Source of the DNA: an uncultured bacterium
Lineage (GTDB): Bacteria > Bacteroidota > Bacteroidia > Bacteroidales > Marinifilaceae
Reading direction: 5' to 3'
Length of the DNA stretch: 64,000 nucleotides
NCBI GenBank assembly: GCA_905216195.1
Contig: CAJMSX010000008.1
Coordinates: forward strand, 1-64,000
Made by a program: the position numbers and the translations under genes
The notes under the pieces: model-generated
What the model saw: the letters and a program-made list of their open reading frames with translations, nothing else
Database searches by the model: none
Told to the model about the DNA's origin: nothing
Part shown: positions 48,815 through 58,652 of the stretch, one piece after another
Layout: every line of letters begins with the position of its first letter
Numbering within the stretch: position 1 is the first letter of the stretch

Positions 48815-50599
48815 TTATGGTATTTCAGGGATCAAAATAATTTCTAATTTGCACGATTTCAATAAATTGCCACACACTTCTTCACATTTCCGCAAGAGCA
48901 ATCCGAAAAAAGAATGTTTTGCGGGTAATAACGACCATAATTCCCGGGCCAGGGAAATCCGAGTAATCCGCTCACACACTTCCGGGGAGCAGCCGGCTTG
49001 CCGGGCCAGGGCTACTAGGAAATCCCGGTTCATCACCACATTCCGGCTGTGCGTATCTACATTTCCTTCCGCCAATTTTACCGCTTTACCGATCATAATT
49101 CCCATAGTTATCCGCTCAATTCCTTCCTTTTCAGCGATTTTTAAAGTTTCTCCGATGTAGTTCCCGTAATGTATAAAAGCCTGAGGAGGTCTATCGGGAA
49201 AATGACGTATTAAAATTTTTTCGCTTTTCGCTCCGGAATTGATGACGAGATGCAAACATCCCATAGCTTTTGCAACCTGTATTTCTTTACGGATCGTCTG
49301 AATAAAAGCTTCAGATGAAAACGGACGTACCACACCGGAAGTTCCGATGATGGAAATACCACCGACAATCCCTAATTTCGGATTGAAGGTTTTTGAAGCG
49401 AGCTCTTCTCCTCCCGGAACCGATATCTCTATAACCACTCCCCCTTTTACCCGGTAATCCTGCAATAACCTTTCCGTTTCGGCCCTCATCATCTGACGAG
49501 GCACCGGATTAATGGCAGGCTCTCCCACAGCCAAACCCAAACCGGGTAAAGTCACGGTTCCCACCCCCGGTCCGGATTTAAAAAACACCCCGTGGACACG
49601 GCACAATTCCACCTTCGCCCGGATTTCCCGTCCGTGAGTGATGTCAGGATCGTCTCCCGCATCCTTAATGACCGAACAAATCACCGCCTGTCCTGATTTT
49701 TCAGTCTTCGCTAAAGGAAATTCTACTTCCTCCCCATCCGGTAAGGTGATTCGTATCTCCGACAAAACCGTTCCCGTTAATAAAGTCGTCAAAGCCGCTT
49801 TGGCCGCTGCGCAAGCACAACTCCCGGTAGTAAACCCGGTACGCAATTCGTAAAATCCCGGCAGCAGCCGTTCTATCCGATGCCGTAAGCCTTTCTCTCC
49901 GGTAACAACATAAAAACGATCGGATAAAACAGGCCGTTTTATCACTAAAACCGGAATACTTCGTTCCCGGGCCGCCTCTAATTTTTCCCTAAAAAAACCC
50001 GATTCTCCGCTCTCTTTGGTCAATAGGGCATCCGGCCGTAAACGGTCCAACAACTCCGTCTCCTCCATCCCTTCCTGCCAAAATACCAAACGATGGGAAG
50101 GGAAACCGTATTTCTTAGCCAAAGCGACCGATTCCTGCCGCTTAAGAATCCGGAACCAGGAAGGATACTGTCTCCAATAGGGTTTCAACCGGAGTATAGT
50201 CTGAACACCCGATAAAGCCAACAAATTCCGGATGCGGTGTTTTTTTAGCCAATCCATAGCTTCCTCATACGTATCGCACCAAATACAATCAGGGTCTCTG
50301 GGCGGATACACCCGCTCGTAACGGACAACCGGAACATTCAATTCCTCCGAGGTTTCCGCTACATGCCGGTGCAATTGTTCTGCAAAAGGATGAGCAGCAT
50401 CCACCAACAAGCGAATTCCTTTTTCCCGGCAGAAACCAATCATTCCTTCCTTATCCATTTCACCGCTTAACCGGATGCCGTGCCGACATTCCAATCGTTG
50501 TCCCTTCCCCCTTGTGGAATAATAATAAGTTTGTCCCGCACCATCCAGTACTTCCGCCGCCCTCCGGCCTTCCGTCGTGCCTCCGAATATCAGGATCAT
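48815..50599 (-). CDS. precorrin-6A reductase/CbiD fusion (CobK-CbiD)
   Basis: The 594-residue product joins two enzymes. Residues about 1-245 are CobK/CbiJ, an NAD(P)H-dependent precorrin-6A reductase (start ILIFGGTTEGRRAAEV). Residues about 250-594 are CbiD, the C1-methyltransferase of the anaerobic route (start LRTGFTTGSCACAAAKAA). Fusion of these two is known in Bacteroidetes. It ends the minus-strand cobalamin genes and faces the btuD-like gene. Confidence 0.92.
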   Translation of the reverse strand: MILIFGGTTEGRRAAEVLDGAGQTYYYSTRGKGQRLECRHGIRLSGEMDKEGMIGFCREKGIRLLVDAAHPFAEQLHRHVAETSEELNVPVVRYERVYPPRDPDCIWCDTYEEAMDWLKKHRIRNLLALSGVQTILRLKPYWRQYPSWFRILKRQESVALAKKYGFPSHRLVFWQEGMEETELLDRLRPDALLTKESGESGFFREKLEAARERSIPVLVIKRPVLSDRFYVVTGEKGLRHRIERLLPGFYELRTGFTTGSCACAAAKAALTTLLTGTVLSEIRITLPDGEEVEFPLAKTEKSGQAVICSVIKDAGDDPDITHGREIRAKVELCRVHGVFFKSGPGVGTVTLPGLGLAVGEPAINPVPRQMMRAETERLLQDYRVKGGVVIEISVPGGEELASKTFNPKLGIVGGISIIGTSGVVRPFSSEAFIQTIRKEIQVAKAMGCLHLVINSGAKSEKILIRHFPDRPPQAFIHYGNYIGETLKIAEKEGIERITMGIMIGKAVKLAEGNVDTHSRNVVMNRDFLVALARQAGCSPEVCERITRISLARELWSLLPAKHSFFGLLLRKCEEVCGNLLKSCKLEIILIPEIP

Positions 50600-50811
50600 A
50601 TTTTATAGTTAAGAAAACAAGGATTCATCCTATTTAAAAATGAAGACTACGTGTCACTTTGAAAATCCAGGCAAATCGTTATCCAGTGATGTCTGTCAAA
50701 ATCTTTTGTATTACCCTTCCTGACCCCTGTCTCATAGATAGGAGCCGATGTCATAAGTAGGGTCCCGGGCATCATCCGGTTCATCAATAAATATTTCACT
50801 TCCTTTACTAG
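50600..50811 (-). other. gap between cbiG-cobM and cobK-cbiD, with a 45-codon frame
   Basis: In this 212-nt gap the minus strand has an open frame of 45 codons (50784 down to 50647, start MNRMMPGTLLMTSAPIYETG), and a second frame reads GSEIFIDEPDDARDPTYDIG before a stop. Neither is recognised, and neither has family support. No riboswitch or terminator was found. Confidence 0.3.
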
Positions 50812-52623
50812 TTAAGGCCGGAACCTATGTTGGAAATGGCTGGAATAGAGTTTGGACAAACCTTCCCGGTTCCCGATAGCTTCCCCCACCACAATCAGGG
50901 TCGTCAGGGTCAATTGATTCTCCTGCATAATAGCGGCCAGATTCCGGAGTTCTCCCCGGAAAATTTTTTCGTCTTTCCAGGTCAGATGATAACAAAGGGC
51001 TACAGGAGTTTCCGGGGGATAACACTCCAGCAATTCTTTTTGCACCTCCTCAGCTAACGAAGCACTTAAAAAAATACACATGGTACTTTGAGAACGGGCC
51101 AATACATGCAATTTTTCTTTTTCAGGCATGGGCGTACGTCCTTCCCCCCGGGTCAGAATAATACTCTGTACCTTTTCGGGAATGGTAAACTGCGATCGTA
51201 AAGCTGCCGCTGCCGCCAGAAAGGATGAAATACCGGGCGTGATACGATAACGCATACCGTATTGATCGAAAAAAGCCATCTGCTCCTGGATCGCTCCATA
51301 AATACAAGGGTCTCCCGTATGCAAACGCACAATAAACCGGCCCCGGTCGTAAAACTCCTTCATCAAGGCAAACTGTTCCTCCAACGTCATAGACGCAGAA
51401 CTGCGCACCGTAGCCCCGGCTTTCGCATAAGAAGTCAATTCTATCGGGACCAGGCTCCCGGCATATAAAATCAGATCGGCCTTTTCAAGCAAGCGCTTAC
51501 CGCGTACCGAAATCAATTCGGGATCTCCGGGACCCGCTCCTACAATTTCAATAAAGCCTCCCCGCTCCGCTTCCCTATCCAAGGCTACGGCAAACGTAAA
51601 ATCATTACCGGAAATTAACCGGCCTTTCTGTTTTTCCAAAACCAGAGAAGTATTTCCGGCACTTTTTAAAGCTGCAGCTTCCGAAACACCATACGCTCCC
51701 GTCACTTCGAACACTTTCTCTGAAGGAGTGGGAACTTCGATCTCTCTGAGTTCTTGTGCACTATAAACTACCGTCGGTATTCCCCACTGTGTTGACAAAT
51801 CGGCTATCAAAGGTTCATCCTCTTTTAATCCGATCGTAGACAAACGACCTATAGCCCCAGGTGAAATCCCTTTCCTCTTCAGTTCTTCACAAAGGTAAGC
51901 CCAAATGCCGTCGGGCCTGCAACCCTTCCGGCATCCCACCCCCAAATGAAGCACGGGAGGGCGATAATACAACACGGGAATAGCCGAAGTATGTAAAAAA
52001 GGAGTTACCGCCAGTATCAACCCGTAACGGTCTGCGCAAATATCGTTAAAATGATAATAAACATCCACATGGTCCGGCAGGGTATTTTCCAGGAAATCCG
52101 TTCCTTTATCCCGCACCTCCAACAGTAAGGCCGTAGGCCGTTTATTGACGAACAATGCGATCAATTCGTTTAAAGGCAGACCATAATCCATTTTCCAGCC
52201 GAACTCTTGGCCCAAAGTATCCAAAGCCCATAATCCGGTCGTATCGCTCCGGGTGGTTATCACCGCCTCTGCCCCCAGGATCCGCGCCAAGCGGGCCGTC
52301 AAAGCATTTGCTCCGCCGATATGACCCGATAATACGGAAATTACATAACGTCCGGCAGAATCGATATTCACTACCGCCGGATCGGCATATTTGGAAGCCA
52401 CACAGGGAGCTATAGCCCGCACACATATTCCCATCGCTCCGATAAAAACAAAAGCATCAAAATCTCCGAAATGCGCGGCCGTAAACTTCACAATCGAATC
52501 TATAGAGGTACATTCTTTTCGCGGACTCACCGAAAACAAAGAAATCCGGTCCGTCCATTCTTTCCGGATCCGCTCTGCCGTTTCAGCCCCGCTGTCCGAA
52601 GCTATAATAATTGCCAGTTTCAT
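50812..52623 (-). CDS. CbiG-CobM fusion (cobalt-precorrin-5A hydrolase / precorrin-4 C11-methyltransferase)
   Basis: The 603-residue product joins CbiG (about 1-345; VFIGAMGICVRAIAPCV near 59-75, LSGHIGGANALTARLA near 99-114), which opens the delta-lactone ring, to CobM/CbiF (about 352-603; IVGAGPGDPELISVRGKRLL), which methylates C11. Both act in succession, so fusion could channel the intermediate. The form is known in Bacteroides. It lies 85 nt after the M24 peptidase gene. Confidence 0.92.
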   Translation of the reverse strand: MKLAIIIASDSGAETAERIRKEWTDRISLFSVSPRKECTSIDSIVKFTAAHFGDFDAFVFIGAMGICVRAIAPCVASKYADPAVVNIDSAGRYVISVLSGHIGGANALTARLARILGAEAVITTRSDTTGLWALDTLGQEFGWKMDYGLPLNELIALFVNKRPTALLLEVRDKGTDFLENTLPDHVDVYYHFNDICADRYGLILAVTPFLHTSAIPVLYYRPPVLHLGVGCRKGCRPDGIWAYLCEELKRKGISPGAIGRLSTIGLKEDEPLIADLSTQWGIPTVVYSAQELREIEVPTPSEKVFEVTGAYGVSEAAALKSAGNTSLVLEKQKGRLISGNDFTFAVALDREAERGGFIEIVGAGPGDPELISVRGKRLLEKADLILYAGSLVPIELTSYAKAGATVRSSASMTLEEQFALMKEFYDRGRFIVRLHTGDPCIYGAIQEQMAFFDQYGMRYRITPGISSFLAAAAALRSQFTIPEKVQSIILTRGEGRTPMPEKEKLHVLARSQSTMCIFLSASLAEEVQKELLECYPPETPVALCYHLTWKDEKIFRGELRNLAAIMQENQLTLTTLIVVGEAIGNREGLSKLYSSHFQHRFRP

Positions 52624-52708
52624 ATGTAATAATTTGGAGGACTATGCCTCTCCCCCGGACCGGTTCTCCTGTGAATAAAACCTATCGGGAAAAAGCTTCA
52701 TCCGAAGG

Positions 52709-53869
52709 CTATAACAAATCTATAATTTCTTCTTCGCACCTGGTCATTTTTTCTACTCCGCCCGGAGTTACCAAAAAGGTATTTTCTATTCCCACGGCTC
52801 CCACACCCCGGATAACAAATTTCGGTTCAAAAGCAAAGGTCATCCCCGGCTGTAATACCTCCCGGGAACGAGGAGTCAATACCGGAAGCTCATTGATTTC
52901 CAATCCCACCCCATGCCCCACAAATTTCGCTTGAAAACGGCTGCCCATAAAACAAGCCTCCAGACCTTCACGTTCCACTATCATCCGGGCTTGCCGATAC
53001 ATATCGGCACAAGCCGTCCCGGGCCCGGATCCGGCCTCCATAGACGCTTGTATTTCCAGAGCTACCTGATGCGCCCGGTAAGCTTCTTCCGGTAATTGAC
53101 CGATAGAAAACACCCGGGTCATATCCGTTTGATAAGCCGTATAATTTCCGGACATATCGGCCATTACCGACATCCCTTCTTTCAACAGACTACCGTTTGC
53201 ACCCAAAGGACCCGAAGGATCTATACCGGCTCCCCCTAATGCAAAATCAAAAGGAGAAGCCACCTCTGCATTTTCTCCCGCCAACAGGCTTCCCATAAAA
53301 ATATCCATATTGGCTCCAAAAGCGCGGAAATACCCGATAGAACCGTGCAACCGCATTCGCCTTTCGATCTCGATCTGGAATTCCACATCTGTCATACCCG
53401 GACGGAAACAATCCGGAATTTCCCGGTATACCGCCTCATGAGCCCGGGCAGAAATCCGCATTTGCTCAATTTCCCAAGGCGTTTTAATCATCCGGAGCCT
53501 GCGCATCAAAGCCGAAGCATTTCCCGTAGCCTGCGGCTGAAACACCCTCCATAAACGCTGATATTCCTGATAAGAAAGTTCGTCTTCCTCCAACAATAAC
53601 TTCCGGGGCATCGGCAAACCGATGAACCGGAATAAGTCAGGCATTTGCTCCGGTTTACGAATCGGATGGACCCATTCCTTCTTCTCCATCGTCCATCGCT
53701 TTACAAACCAATAAGGGTATCCCTCTGCCGGAAGATAAAAATAACCGTTAAATACGATCCCGGCGACATAAAACAGATTCATATTCATGGAAAGCAAACA
53801 ACCGTCCGCTCCTTCCTCCCGCATAGCCTGCCGTATATTTTCCCATTTCAATTCCAATTCGTTCTTCAT
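52709..53869 (-). CDS. M24 family Xaa-Pro aminopeptidase-like protein
   Basis: The 386-residue product has the pita-bread metallopeptidase fold. Likely metal ligands are the two Asp of MADMSGNYTAYQTDMT, the His of GHGVG, and the Glu of FEPKF and GIENTF. An AGAGGA sequence lies about 9 nt before the ATG at 53869; an ATG at 53902 is also possible, and one at 53986 would overlap the transporter gene. It has no obvious link to cobalamin, although it is placed between cob genes. Confidence 0.85.
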   Translation of the reverse strand: MKNELELKWENIRQAMREEGADGCLLSMNMNLFYVAGIVFNGYFYLPAEGYPYWFVKRWTMEKKEWVHPIRKPEQMPDLFRFIGLPMPRKLLLEEDELSYQEYQRLWRVFQPQATGNASALMRRLRMIKTPWEIEQMRISARAHEAVYREIPDCFRPGMTDVEFQIEIERRMRLHGSIGYFRAFGANMDIFMGSLLAGENAEVASPFDFALGGAGIDPSGPLGANGSLLKEGMSVMADMSGNYTAYQTDMTRVFSIGQLPEEAYRAHQVALEIQASMEAGSGPGTACADMYRQARMIVEREGLEACFMGSRFQAKFVGHGVGLEINELPVLTPRSREVLQPGMTFAFEPKFVIRGVGAVGIENTFLVTPGGVEKMTRCEEEIIDLL

Positions 53870-53913
53870 AACTTCATTCCTCTCATCTTTCCGCACGTCC
53901 ATAGCCCCGCATT

Positions 53914-55179
53914 TTAACGGAACATACTGATAAACAACATGATATTTAAAGCCGTTACGATTCCTCCCAGAATATAGAGTATCCACTTGGTGGAAGTTCG
54001 GTTTTTATATTTCCCCATCACTTTATCAGAAGAGGTCAGATACACCTGTAGAAAGATGGTGATAGGTAACTGTATGCTCAGGATCATCTGGGAATAAATC
54101 AATCCCATAAAAGGATCGGACACCACCATAATAATCAGTAAAGCAATAATAAGGGATAACAACACCCCCCAACGGGAATGACTGTCCTTGATATCGTAAG
54201 GCTCCCGGTAAATTCCGGCAAAAATAGAACCCGCAGCCATCCCGGAAGTAATGGTGGAGGCAATCCCCGCAAACAAAAGCGCTATAGCAAAAATAACCGC
54301 TGCATGATTTCCCAGAAGAGGTTGCAGCAAAGAACTGGCCTGTTCCAATTCATTTACGGAAGTTCCGTGTTTGTAAAAAGCCGCCGCTGCCAGCAAAATC
54401 ATAGCACTATTGATGGCCCAACCGATCATCATGGATAGAAAAGTATCCCAAAATTCATACCGTAACTGTTTTCGGATAACCCGCTCGTTCTCCAGATTCC
54501 ACTGCCGGCTTTGGATCACTTCCGAATGCAGGAAAAGATTATGAGGCATCACCACCGCTCCCAGTACGCTCATAATTACAACCATAGACCCGCTGGGAAA
54601 AGAAGGTGTGATCCAGGCGAGAGTCGCTTCTCCCCACTCAATATCCACCAGGGATAATTCGTAAATAAACGATAGCCCGATAATGGACACAAAAGCTATA
54701 ATCCACCGTTCGATCACCCGATAAGAATTAGTGAACAACATAATGAGTACAAAAACGGTCACCAAAATCGCCCCGATCCTTACCGGTATATGAAACAAGA
54801 TTTCCAAAGCGATAGCCCCACCCAGAATTTCAGCCAGAGAAGTCGATACCGAAGCTCCCATAGCCGTAAATAACATCAGTTTGGCATATTTGGGCTGAAT
54901 ATACGTCATGGTTGCTTCAGAAAGACAAAGCCCCGTAGCAATGCCGAGATGAGCGACATTGTGCTGTAAAATGATCAGCATCACCGTGGACAAAGATACC
55001 ATCCACAAAAGAGCATAGCCGTAATCCGCCCCGGCCGCCAGATTCGACGCCCAGTTCCCCGGATCGATAAATCCCACCGTAACCAACAATCCCGGTCCAA
55101 TGTATTTTAATATTTCCAAACCGCCCAAACGAGGATTGTGCCTGGCGGTTTTCAAGGTCCTTTTAATAAATCCCAACAT
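53914..55179 (-). CDS. mntH: Nramp family divalent metal transporter (MntH-like)
   Basis: The 421-residue product has about 11 membrane helices with the Nramp motifs DPGN (near 36-39) and MPHNLFLHS. It should import Mn2+ or Fe2+ with protons. Cobalt uptake is conceivable given the neighbourhood but is not shown. I start at the ATG at 55179, since a -7 word at 55199-55206 lies just before it and the longer frame from 55323 would begin upstream of that promoter. Confidence 0.9.
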   Translation of the reverse strand: MLGFIKRTLKTARHNPRLGGLEILKYIGPGLLVTVGFIDPGNWASNLAAGADYGYALLWMVSLSTVMLIILQHNVAHLGIATGLCLSEATMTYIQPKYAKLMLFTAMGASVSTSLAEILGGAIALEILFHIPVRIGAILVTVFVLIMLFTNSYRVIERWIIAFVSIIGLSFIYELSLVDIEWGEATLAWITPSFPSGSMVVIMSVLGAVVMPHNLFLHSEVIQSRQWNLENERVIRKQLRYEFWDTFLSMMIGWAINSAMILLAAAAFYKHGTSVNELEQASSLLQPLLGNHAAVIFAIALLFAGIASTITSGMAAGSIFAGIYREPYDIKDSHSRWGVLLSLIIALLIIMVVSDPFMGLIYSQMILSIQLPITIFLQVYLTSSDKVMGKYKNRTSTKWILYILGGIVTALNIMLFISMFR

Positions 55180-55198
55180 AACATTTCCATTTACCCGG

Positions 55199-55206
55199 CA
55201 AAGATA
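55199..55206 (-). promoter_or_regulatory. -7 promoter element of the mntH-like gene
   Basis: TATCTTTG on the minus strand matches TAnnTTTG and lies 19 nt before the ATG at 55179. No TTTG stands at the -33 position. It supports the shorter start. Confidence 0.5.
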
Positions 55207-55418
55207 AGGAATAAAACGGAAAGAGCGGAGCGAAACCCTTATAACCCGTTCTTCTCCTCTCCTAGCGTCCCACACCGAGAACGACTTTTTCGTTTTCAGA
55301 CCGGAGGACTTCCGTCTCCCCACCTGATCCCTTTTCCCTCTTCAGGAGAAATGCCCGGGACTACGCCAAAATTCAAGGCCGGGCCAATAGGTATGTCCCC
55401 CATGATTTCTCCCCTTTT

Positions 55419-56600
55419 TTAAGACAACACCGCCTGAATTACTTCGATCGGATGATAATCGTCCACGGCCACCCGACGGGAAACCGTAACCGGAAAACCA
55501 TATTGGGGGCCCAGCTGGCAGAACAACTGAGAGCTCTCCTCCGAAACCGAATTGAACACCAAAATTCCCCCTCGTTGCATGGAAGCGGATAAGACCGAAA
55601 GCATCGCCTCCATTTTACCGCCGTAACCGCCGATAAATACGGCATCCGGGGCTGAATAAGCCGAAAGGTCGGCCTGGGTGAAATCTCCGATAACCGTGGT
55701 AATTCCGGGAGTTCCGAATTTATGCGTATTCGCTTCCATCAAAACCACACCTTCATTCCGCTGTTCAAAAGCCGTAATCTCTAAATGCGGGAACTGTAAC
55801 CTCGCTTCGATGGAAACGGATCCGGTACAAAACCCGATATCCCAAAAAATTTTGCGATTGTGCAAATCCAGCATACTCAACGTCAGCAAACGCACAGGCA
55901 TTTTCGTAATCATTTTCACCCGTCCGTTCAAAACATAAAATTCCGATTCCGGGATTCCAAACCGCCGCCGCCGTATAGCGATACGCTCCAATATCAGACA
56001 GTTGGGAAAATCAAACTCTTTTCCGGCGACTTCCTGCAGACTGAATTCCCCGATCTTTTCCTCCGTATTTCCTAACTTGGCCCCTACCGACATCCGGTAA
56101 TTGTCATAACCATATTCCAACATCCGCCGGGCAATCACAGACGGAGTATGATGACGATCGGTCAAAACTCCGATTTTTTCCCGCCCTTCTATCAAGGCCC
56201 GGTCAAACTCCTGCCAGGACCGTCCTGTCAACGACACCATATGCATATCCTGATAAGGCAATACCAACCGATGTGCTAAAACTTGCAAAGAATGAAAGCG
56301 GGGATATACTTTGATTTCAGCCTCCGGCAAGCATTTTCTCACGGTATTGGCAAAACCGTAAAAAAGGGGATCGCCCGAAGCAAACACGACGATCTCATCG
56401 TAAGCTTCATACTGGGAAAATACATCTTCCAGAGGCACGGTGATATCGATCCACACGCAAGAAGAAGGCAGCCGGTCTTTTACCAGTTGATAATGACGTC
56501 TTCCCCCGGAAAATACGGTATGCGAGGCGAACAACGACCGGATTTCTCCGCCAAATGCCGGCTCTTCTCCATCATCCAGACCCACGATATAAAACTTCAT
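55419..56600 (-). CDS. cobL: precorrin-6Y C5,15-methyltransferase (CobL, CbiE-CbiT)
   Basis: The 393-residue product joins CbiE (about 1-205, methylation of C5) to CbiT (about 210-393, methylation of C15 with decarboxylation; SAM loop DIGFCTGSVSIEA near 247-259). The joined form is the normal CobL architecture. It starts 25 nt after the CAT-like gene, so both may share a message. Confidence 0.92.
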   Translation of the reverse strand: MKFYIVGLDDGEEPAFGGEIRSLFASHTVFSGGRRHYQLVKDRLPSSCVWIDITVPLEDVFSQYEAYDEIVVFASGDPLFYGFANTVRKCLPEAEIKVYPRFHSLQVLAHRLVLPYQDMHMVSLTGRSWQEFDRALIEGREKIGVLTDRHHTPSVIARRMLEYGYDNYRMSVGAKLGNTEEKIGEFSLQEVAGKEFDFPNCLILERIAIRRRRFGIPESEFYVLNGRVKMITKMPVRLLTLSMLDLHNRKIFWDIGFCTGSVSIEARLQFPHLEITAFEQRNEGVVLMEANTHKFGTPGITTVIGDFTQADLSAYSAPDAVFIGGYGGKMEAMLSVLSASMQRGGILVFNSVSEESSQLFCQLGPQYGFPVTVSRRVAVDDYHPIEVIQAVLS

Positions 56601-56625
56601 GTTTTTTTATTTCCTGTGGTAAACT

Positions 56626-57258
56626 TTAATCCCGATCCAGCATTTTCTGGAATTCTTCTAAAAAACATCCGATGTGGAATCCGTCCACAAAACCATGATT
56701 TACACGCAAAGAAACGGGCATAACCTGCTTTCCCTCTATCGGCGTAAGCTTTCCAAAAGTAAAGATGGGAAGACTTTCATGAGGGTTAGCGGGATCGGAT
56801 AATTGCAATCCCGAAAATCTGAACCAGGGATTCACACTGATGAGGATCAGATCCGGACGATGTTCCTCTACCCCATGCGCATCTCCCTCCCCTCGTTTCG
56901 CCCGTTCGATTACAGGTGTTGCTCCTGCGACGAATTCATCCAATTTTTCCCGGTAAGGAATCGCTACGGAACGGTAATTATTCTCTGCAGTCAAGACCGG
57001 TGTAAACAAATCCACCTGTTCGTATAGATAAACCTGACCGTTCTCCTCCCGGTAACGAAATTCTTCAATCCGGTTGACAGCAACCATAGCCGCATGGAAA
57101 TAATACAGAGATATCGGCACCTGTCGCTCAAACGCCTTCCGGCAGGCCTTGGTACAATCTACTTCAACCGTTACTCCCACCAAAGGATTCCGGAAAGTTT
57201 TAAAAAATAAATACTCTTCTTTTCGTTTCCAGGTCGGGATATCTATCAGTCGTTTCAT
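56626..57258 (-). CDS. chloramphenicol-acetyltransferase-fold protein
   Basis: The 210-residue product has the CAT fold with the active-site motif HGFVDG (H188, D192) near the C-terminus and the N-terminal SLYYFHAAM region. CAT-fold proteins acylate small molecules with acetyl-CoA. Chloramphenicol resistance is possible but not implied, since many Bacteroidetes carry such genes on the chromosome. It lies 7 nt after the propeller lipoprotein gene and 25 nt before cobL. Confidence 0.82.
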   Translation of the reverse strand: MKRLIDIPTWKRKEEYLFFKTFRNPLVGVTVEVDCTKACRKAFERQVPISLYYFHAAMVAVNRIEEFRYREENGQVYLYEQVDLFTPVLTAENNYRSVAIPYREKLDEFVAGATPVIERAKRGEGDAHGVEEHRPDLILISVNPWFRFSGLQLSDPANPHESLPIFTFGKLTPIEGKQVMPVSLRVNHGFVDGFHIGCFLEEFQKMLDRD

Positions 57259-57265
57259 AAAAAAT

Positions 57266-58399
57266 TTATCCTTTTACTTTTCCGACAAAGATAACCGGAT
57301 TATCCTCTTCTTTGAGCTGTGCATTCAATTTTTGAAGTTCCTCGGTCAGTTTTTCTCCGGCCTCCTGTTTATCCGCTATGATTTTTTTAATTTCCACCGC
57401 ATTCAGCACAGCATAGATATAATTGCCTTTCCGAACCGGTTCAAAAGATCGCAGCAAATAACAATCCCAACTCTCCACATACCAACGCCCCACTTGCCGG
57501 ACACTCTCATTTTTACGGTCGATCAGGTACCGGACATAGGGGTTCTTTTTATCGACAGGCATCCGGAGCTTCATACCCGCTATGTCCACAATTTTCTGAT
57601 CCGTAACACGGACGAACAGCTGTGAAGAGGTGCACCAGACGGGCATAACCGTATTCCCCGATATCCCGCTTGCCCTGAAAGGACGGTCCACCTGAAGAAA
57701 ACACCAGGGCTTTTCTTTTCCTTCACGCCATAAAAACACCGTATCCGATTCTTCCTTTTTGTATAATATACCTTCGGAAATCCCTTCGAAATAAGGAAAC
57801 ATAGCATATTTTTCAGGCACCTGACGTATTCCCGAAACTTCCCACACCACTTTCCCCTCCGGCGAAATAACTCCCAGGCCATCGGCAGACTTCGTCGGAA
57901 TAACAGCCAGATTATGATCCGCTAAAACTTTAAACGCACAATTGCCGTACGCCAACAAAGGTTGTCTGAAAGTTCCGTTTATCAGATCGATCGACTGAAT
58001 GCCTCTCTCGGCATGCCGGGCATCCACAAAATAAAATCGCTCCAGACTTGCGTCTCCGTCCGTCTCGCCAATAAAAGAAAATTCATTGGGCCCCTTCCCC
58101 TGATTCGCCAGTTTCCGGACAAAACGACCCTCGGAATCAAACTGATAAATCGCTTGATCGTCGGCAATAACTATGTATTTATCGCTTACCCAGCAACGCA
58201 AAAAATCTCCCAGCAATGCTTTTTCCGACGTCTCTAAAGGGATGATCTGCCACGAAGAAGCTATTTCGTTTATATTCACATCCATCGGGGTGTTGGCTTT
58301 CTCCAAATCCACGACAGAAAATTTCGATTCTTCATTCCGGCAATTACTCAATAAAACCGATATACTTAACCAGAAACAAATTTGTAAAATAGTTTTCAT
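57266..58399 (-). CDS. 6-bladed beta-propeller lipoprotein, second copy
   Basis: The 377-residue lipoprotein (LLSNC, Cys about 20) has propeller-type repeats such as FDSEGRFVRKLANQGKGPNE (about 88-107) and a C-terminal helix before NPVIFVGKVKG. It is a paralogue of the lipoprotein at 10121-11263. It has its own -7 word and is 7 nt upstream of the CAT-like gene. Function is unknown; propellers often bind ligands or proteins at the cell surface. Confidence 0.82.
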   Translation of the reverse strand: MKTILQICFWLSISVLLSNCRNEESKFSVVDLEKANTPMDVNINEIASSWQIIPLETSEKALLGDFLRCWVSDKYIVIADDQAIYQFDSEGRFVRKLANQGKGPNEFSFIGETDGDASLERFYFVDARHAERGIQSIDLINGTFRQPLLAYGNCAFKVLADHNLAVIPTKSADGLGVISPEGKVVWEVSGIRQVPEKYAMFPYFEGISEGILYKKEESDTVFLWREGKEKPWCFLQVDRPFRASGISGNTVMPVWCTSSQLFVRVTDQKIVDIAGMKLRMPVDKKNPYVRYLIDRKNESVRQVGRWYVESWDCYLLRSFEPVRKGNYIYAVLNAVEIKKIIADKQEAGEKLTEELQKLNAQLKEEDNPVIFVGKVKG

Positions 58400-58424
58400 A
58401 GCTACATATTTGAGTTAAACTTTT

Positions 58425-58432
58425 CAAATATA
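58425..58432 (-). promoter_or_regulatory. -7 promoter element of the second propeller gene
   Basis: TATATTTG on the minus strand matches TAnnTTTG and lies 25 nt before the ATG. It could start the propeller-CAT-cobL message. Confidence 0.5.
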
Positions 58433-58629
58433 CAATAATAGAATTAATTTAACTAAATAAAATAAGCTTTTTGTAATACTAGAATCCATTTTATATCTAA
58501 GAACAATACCTCACCGACCGGAGTCCTTTTTCAGCCAGGTATTCCTACCGCATCCCCCTAAACCGACAAACTTTCTGAACATCGATAAAAATCAGCGAAC
58601 CCTGTCATTCCGACCCACCCATTTAATTG

Positions 58630-58644
58630 CGGGTAGAATACCCG
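58630..58644 (-). terminator. short hairpin after cobJ-cobH
   Basis: CGGGTA and TACCCG (6 bp) enclose a 3-nt loop directly after the cobJ-cobH stop. The sequence following on the minus strand is A/T-rich but without a clean T-run. Confidence 0.4.
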
Positions 58645-58652
58645 GTAATCTT

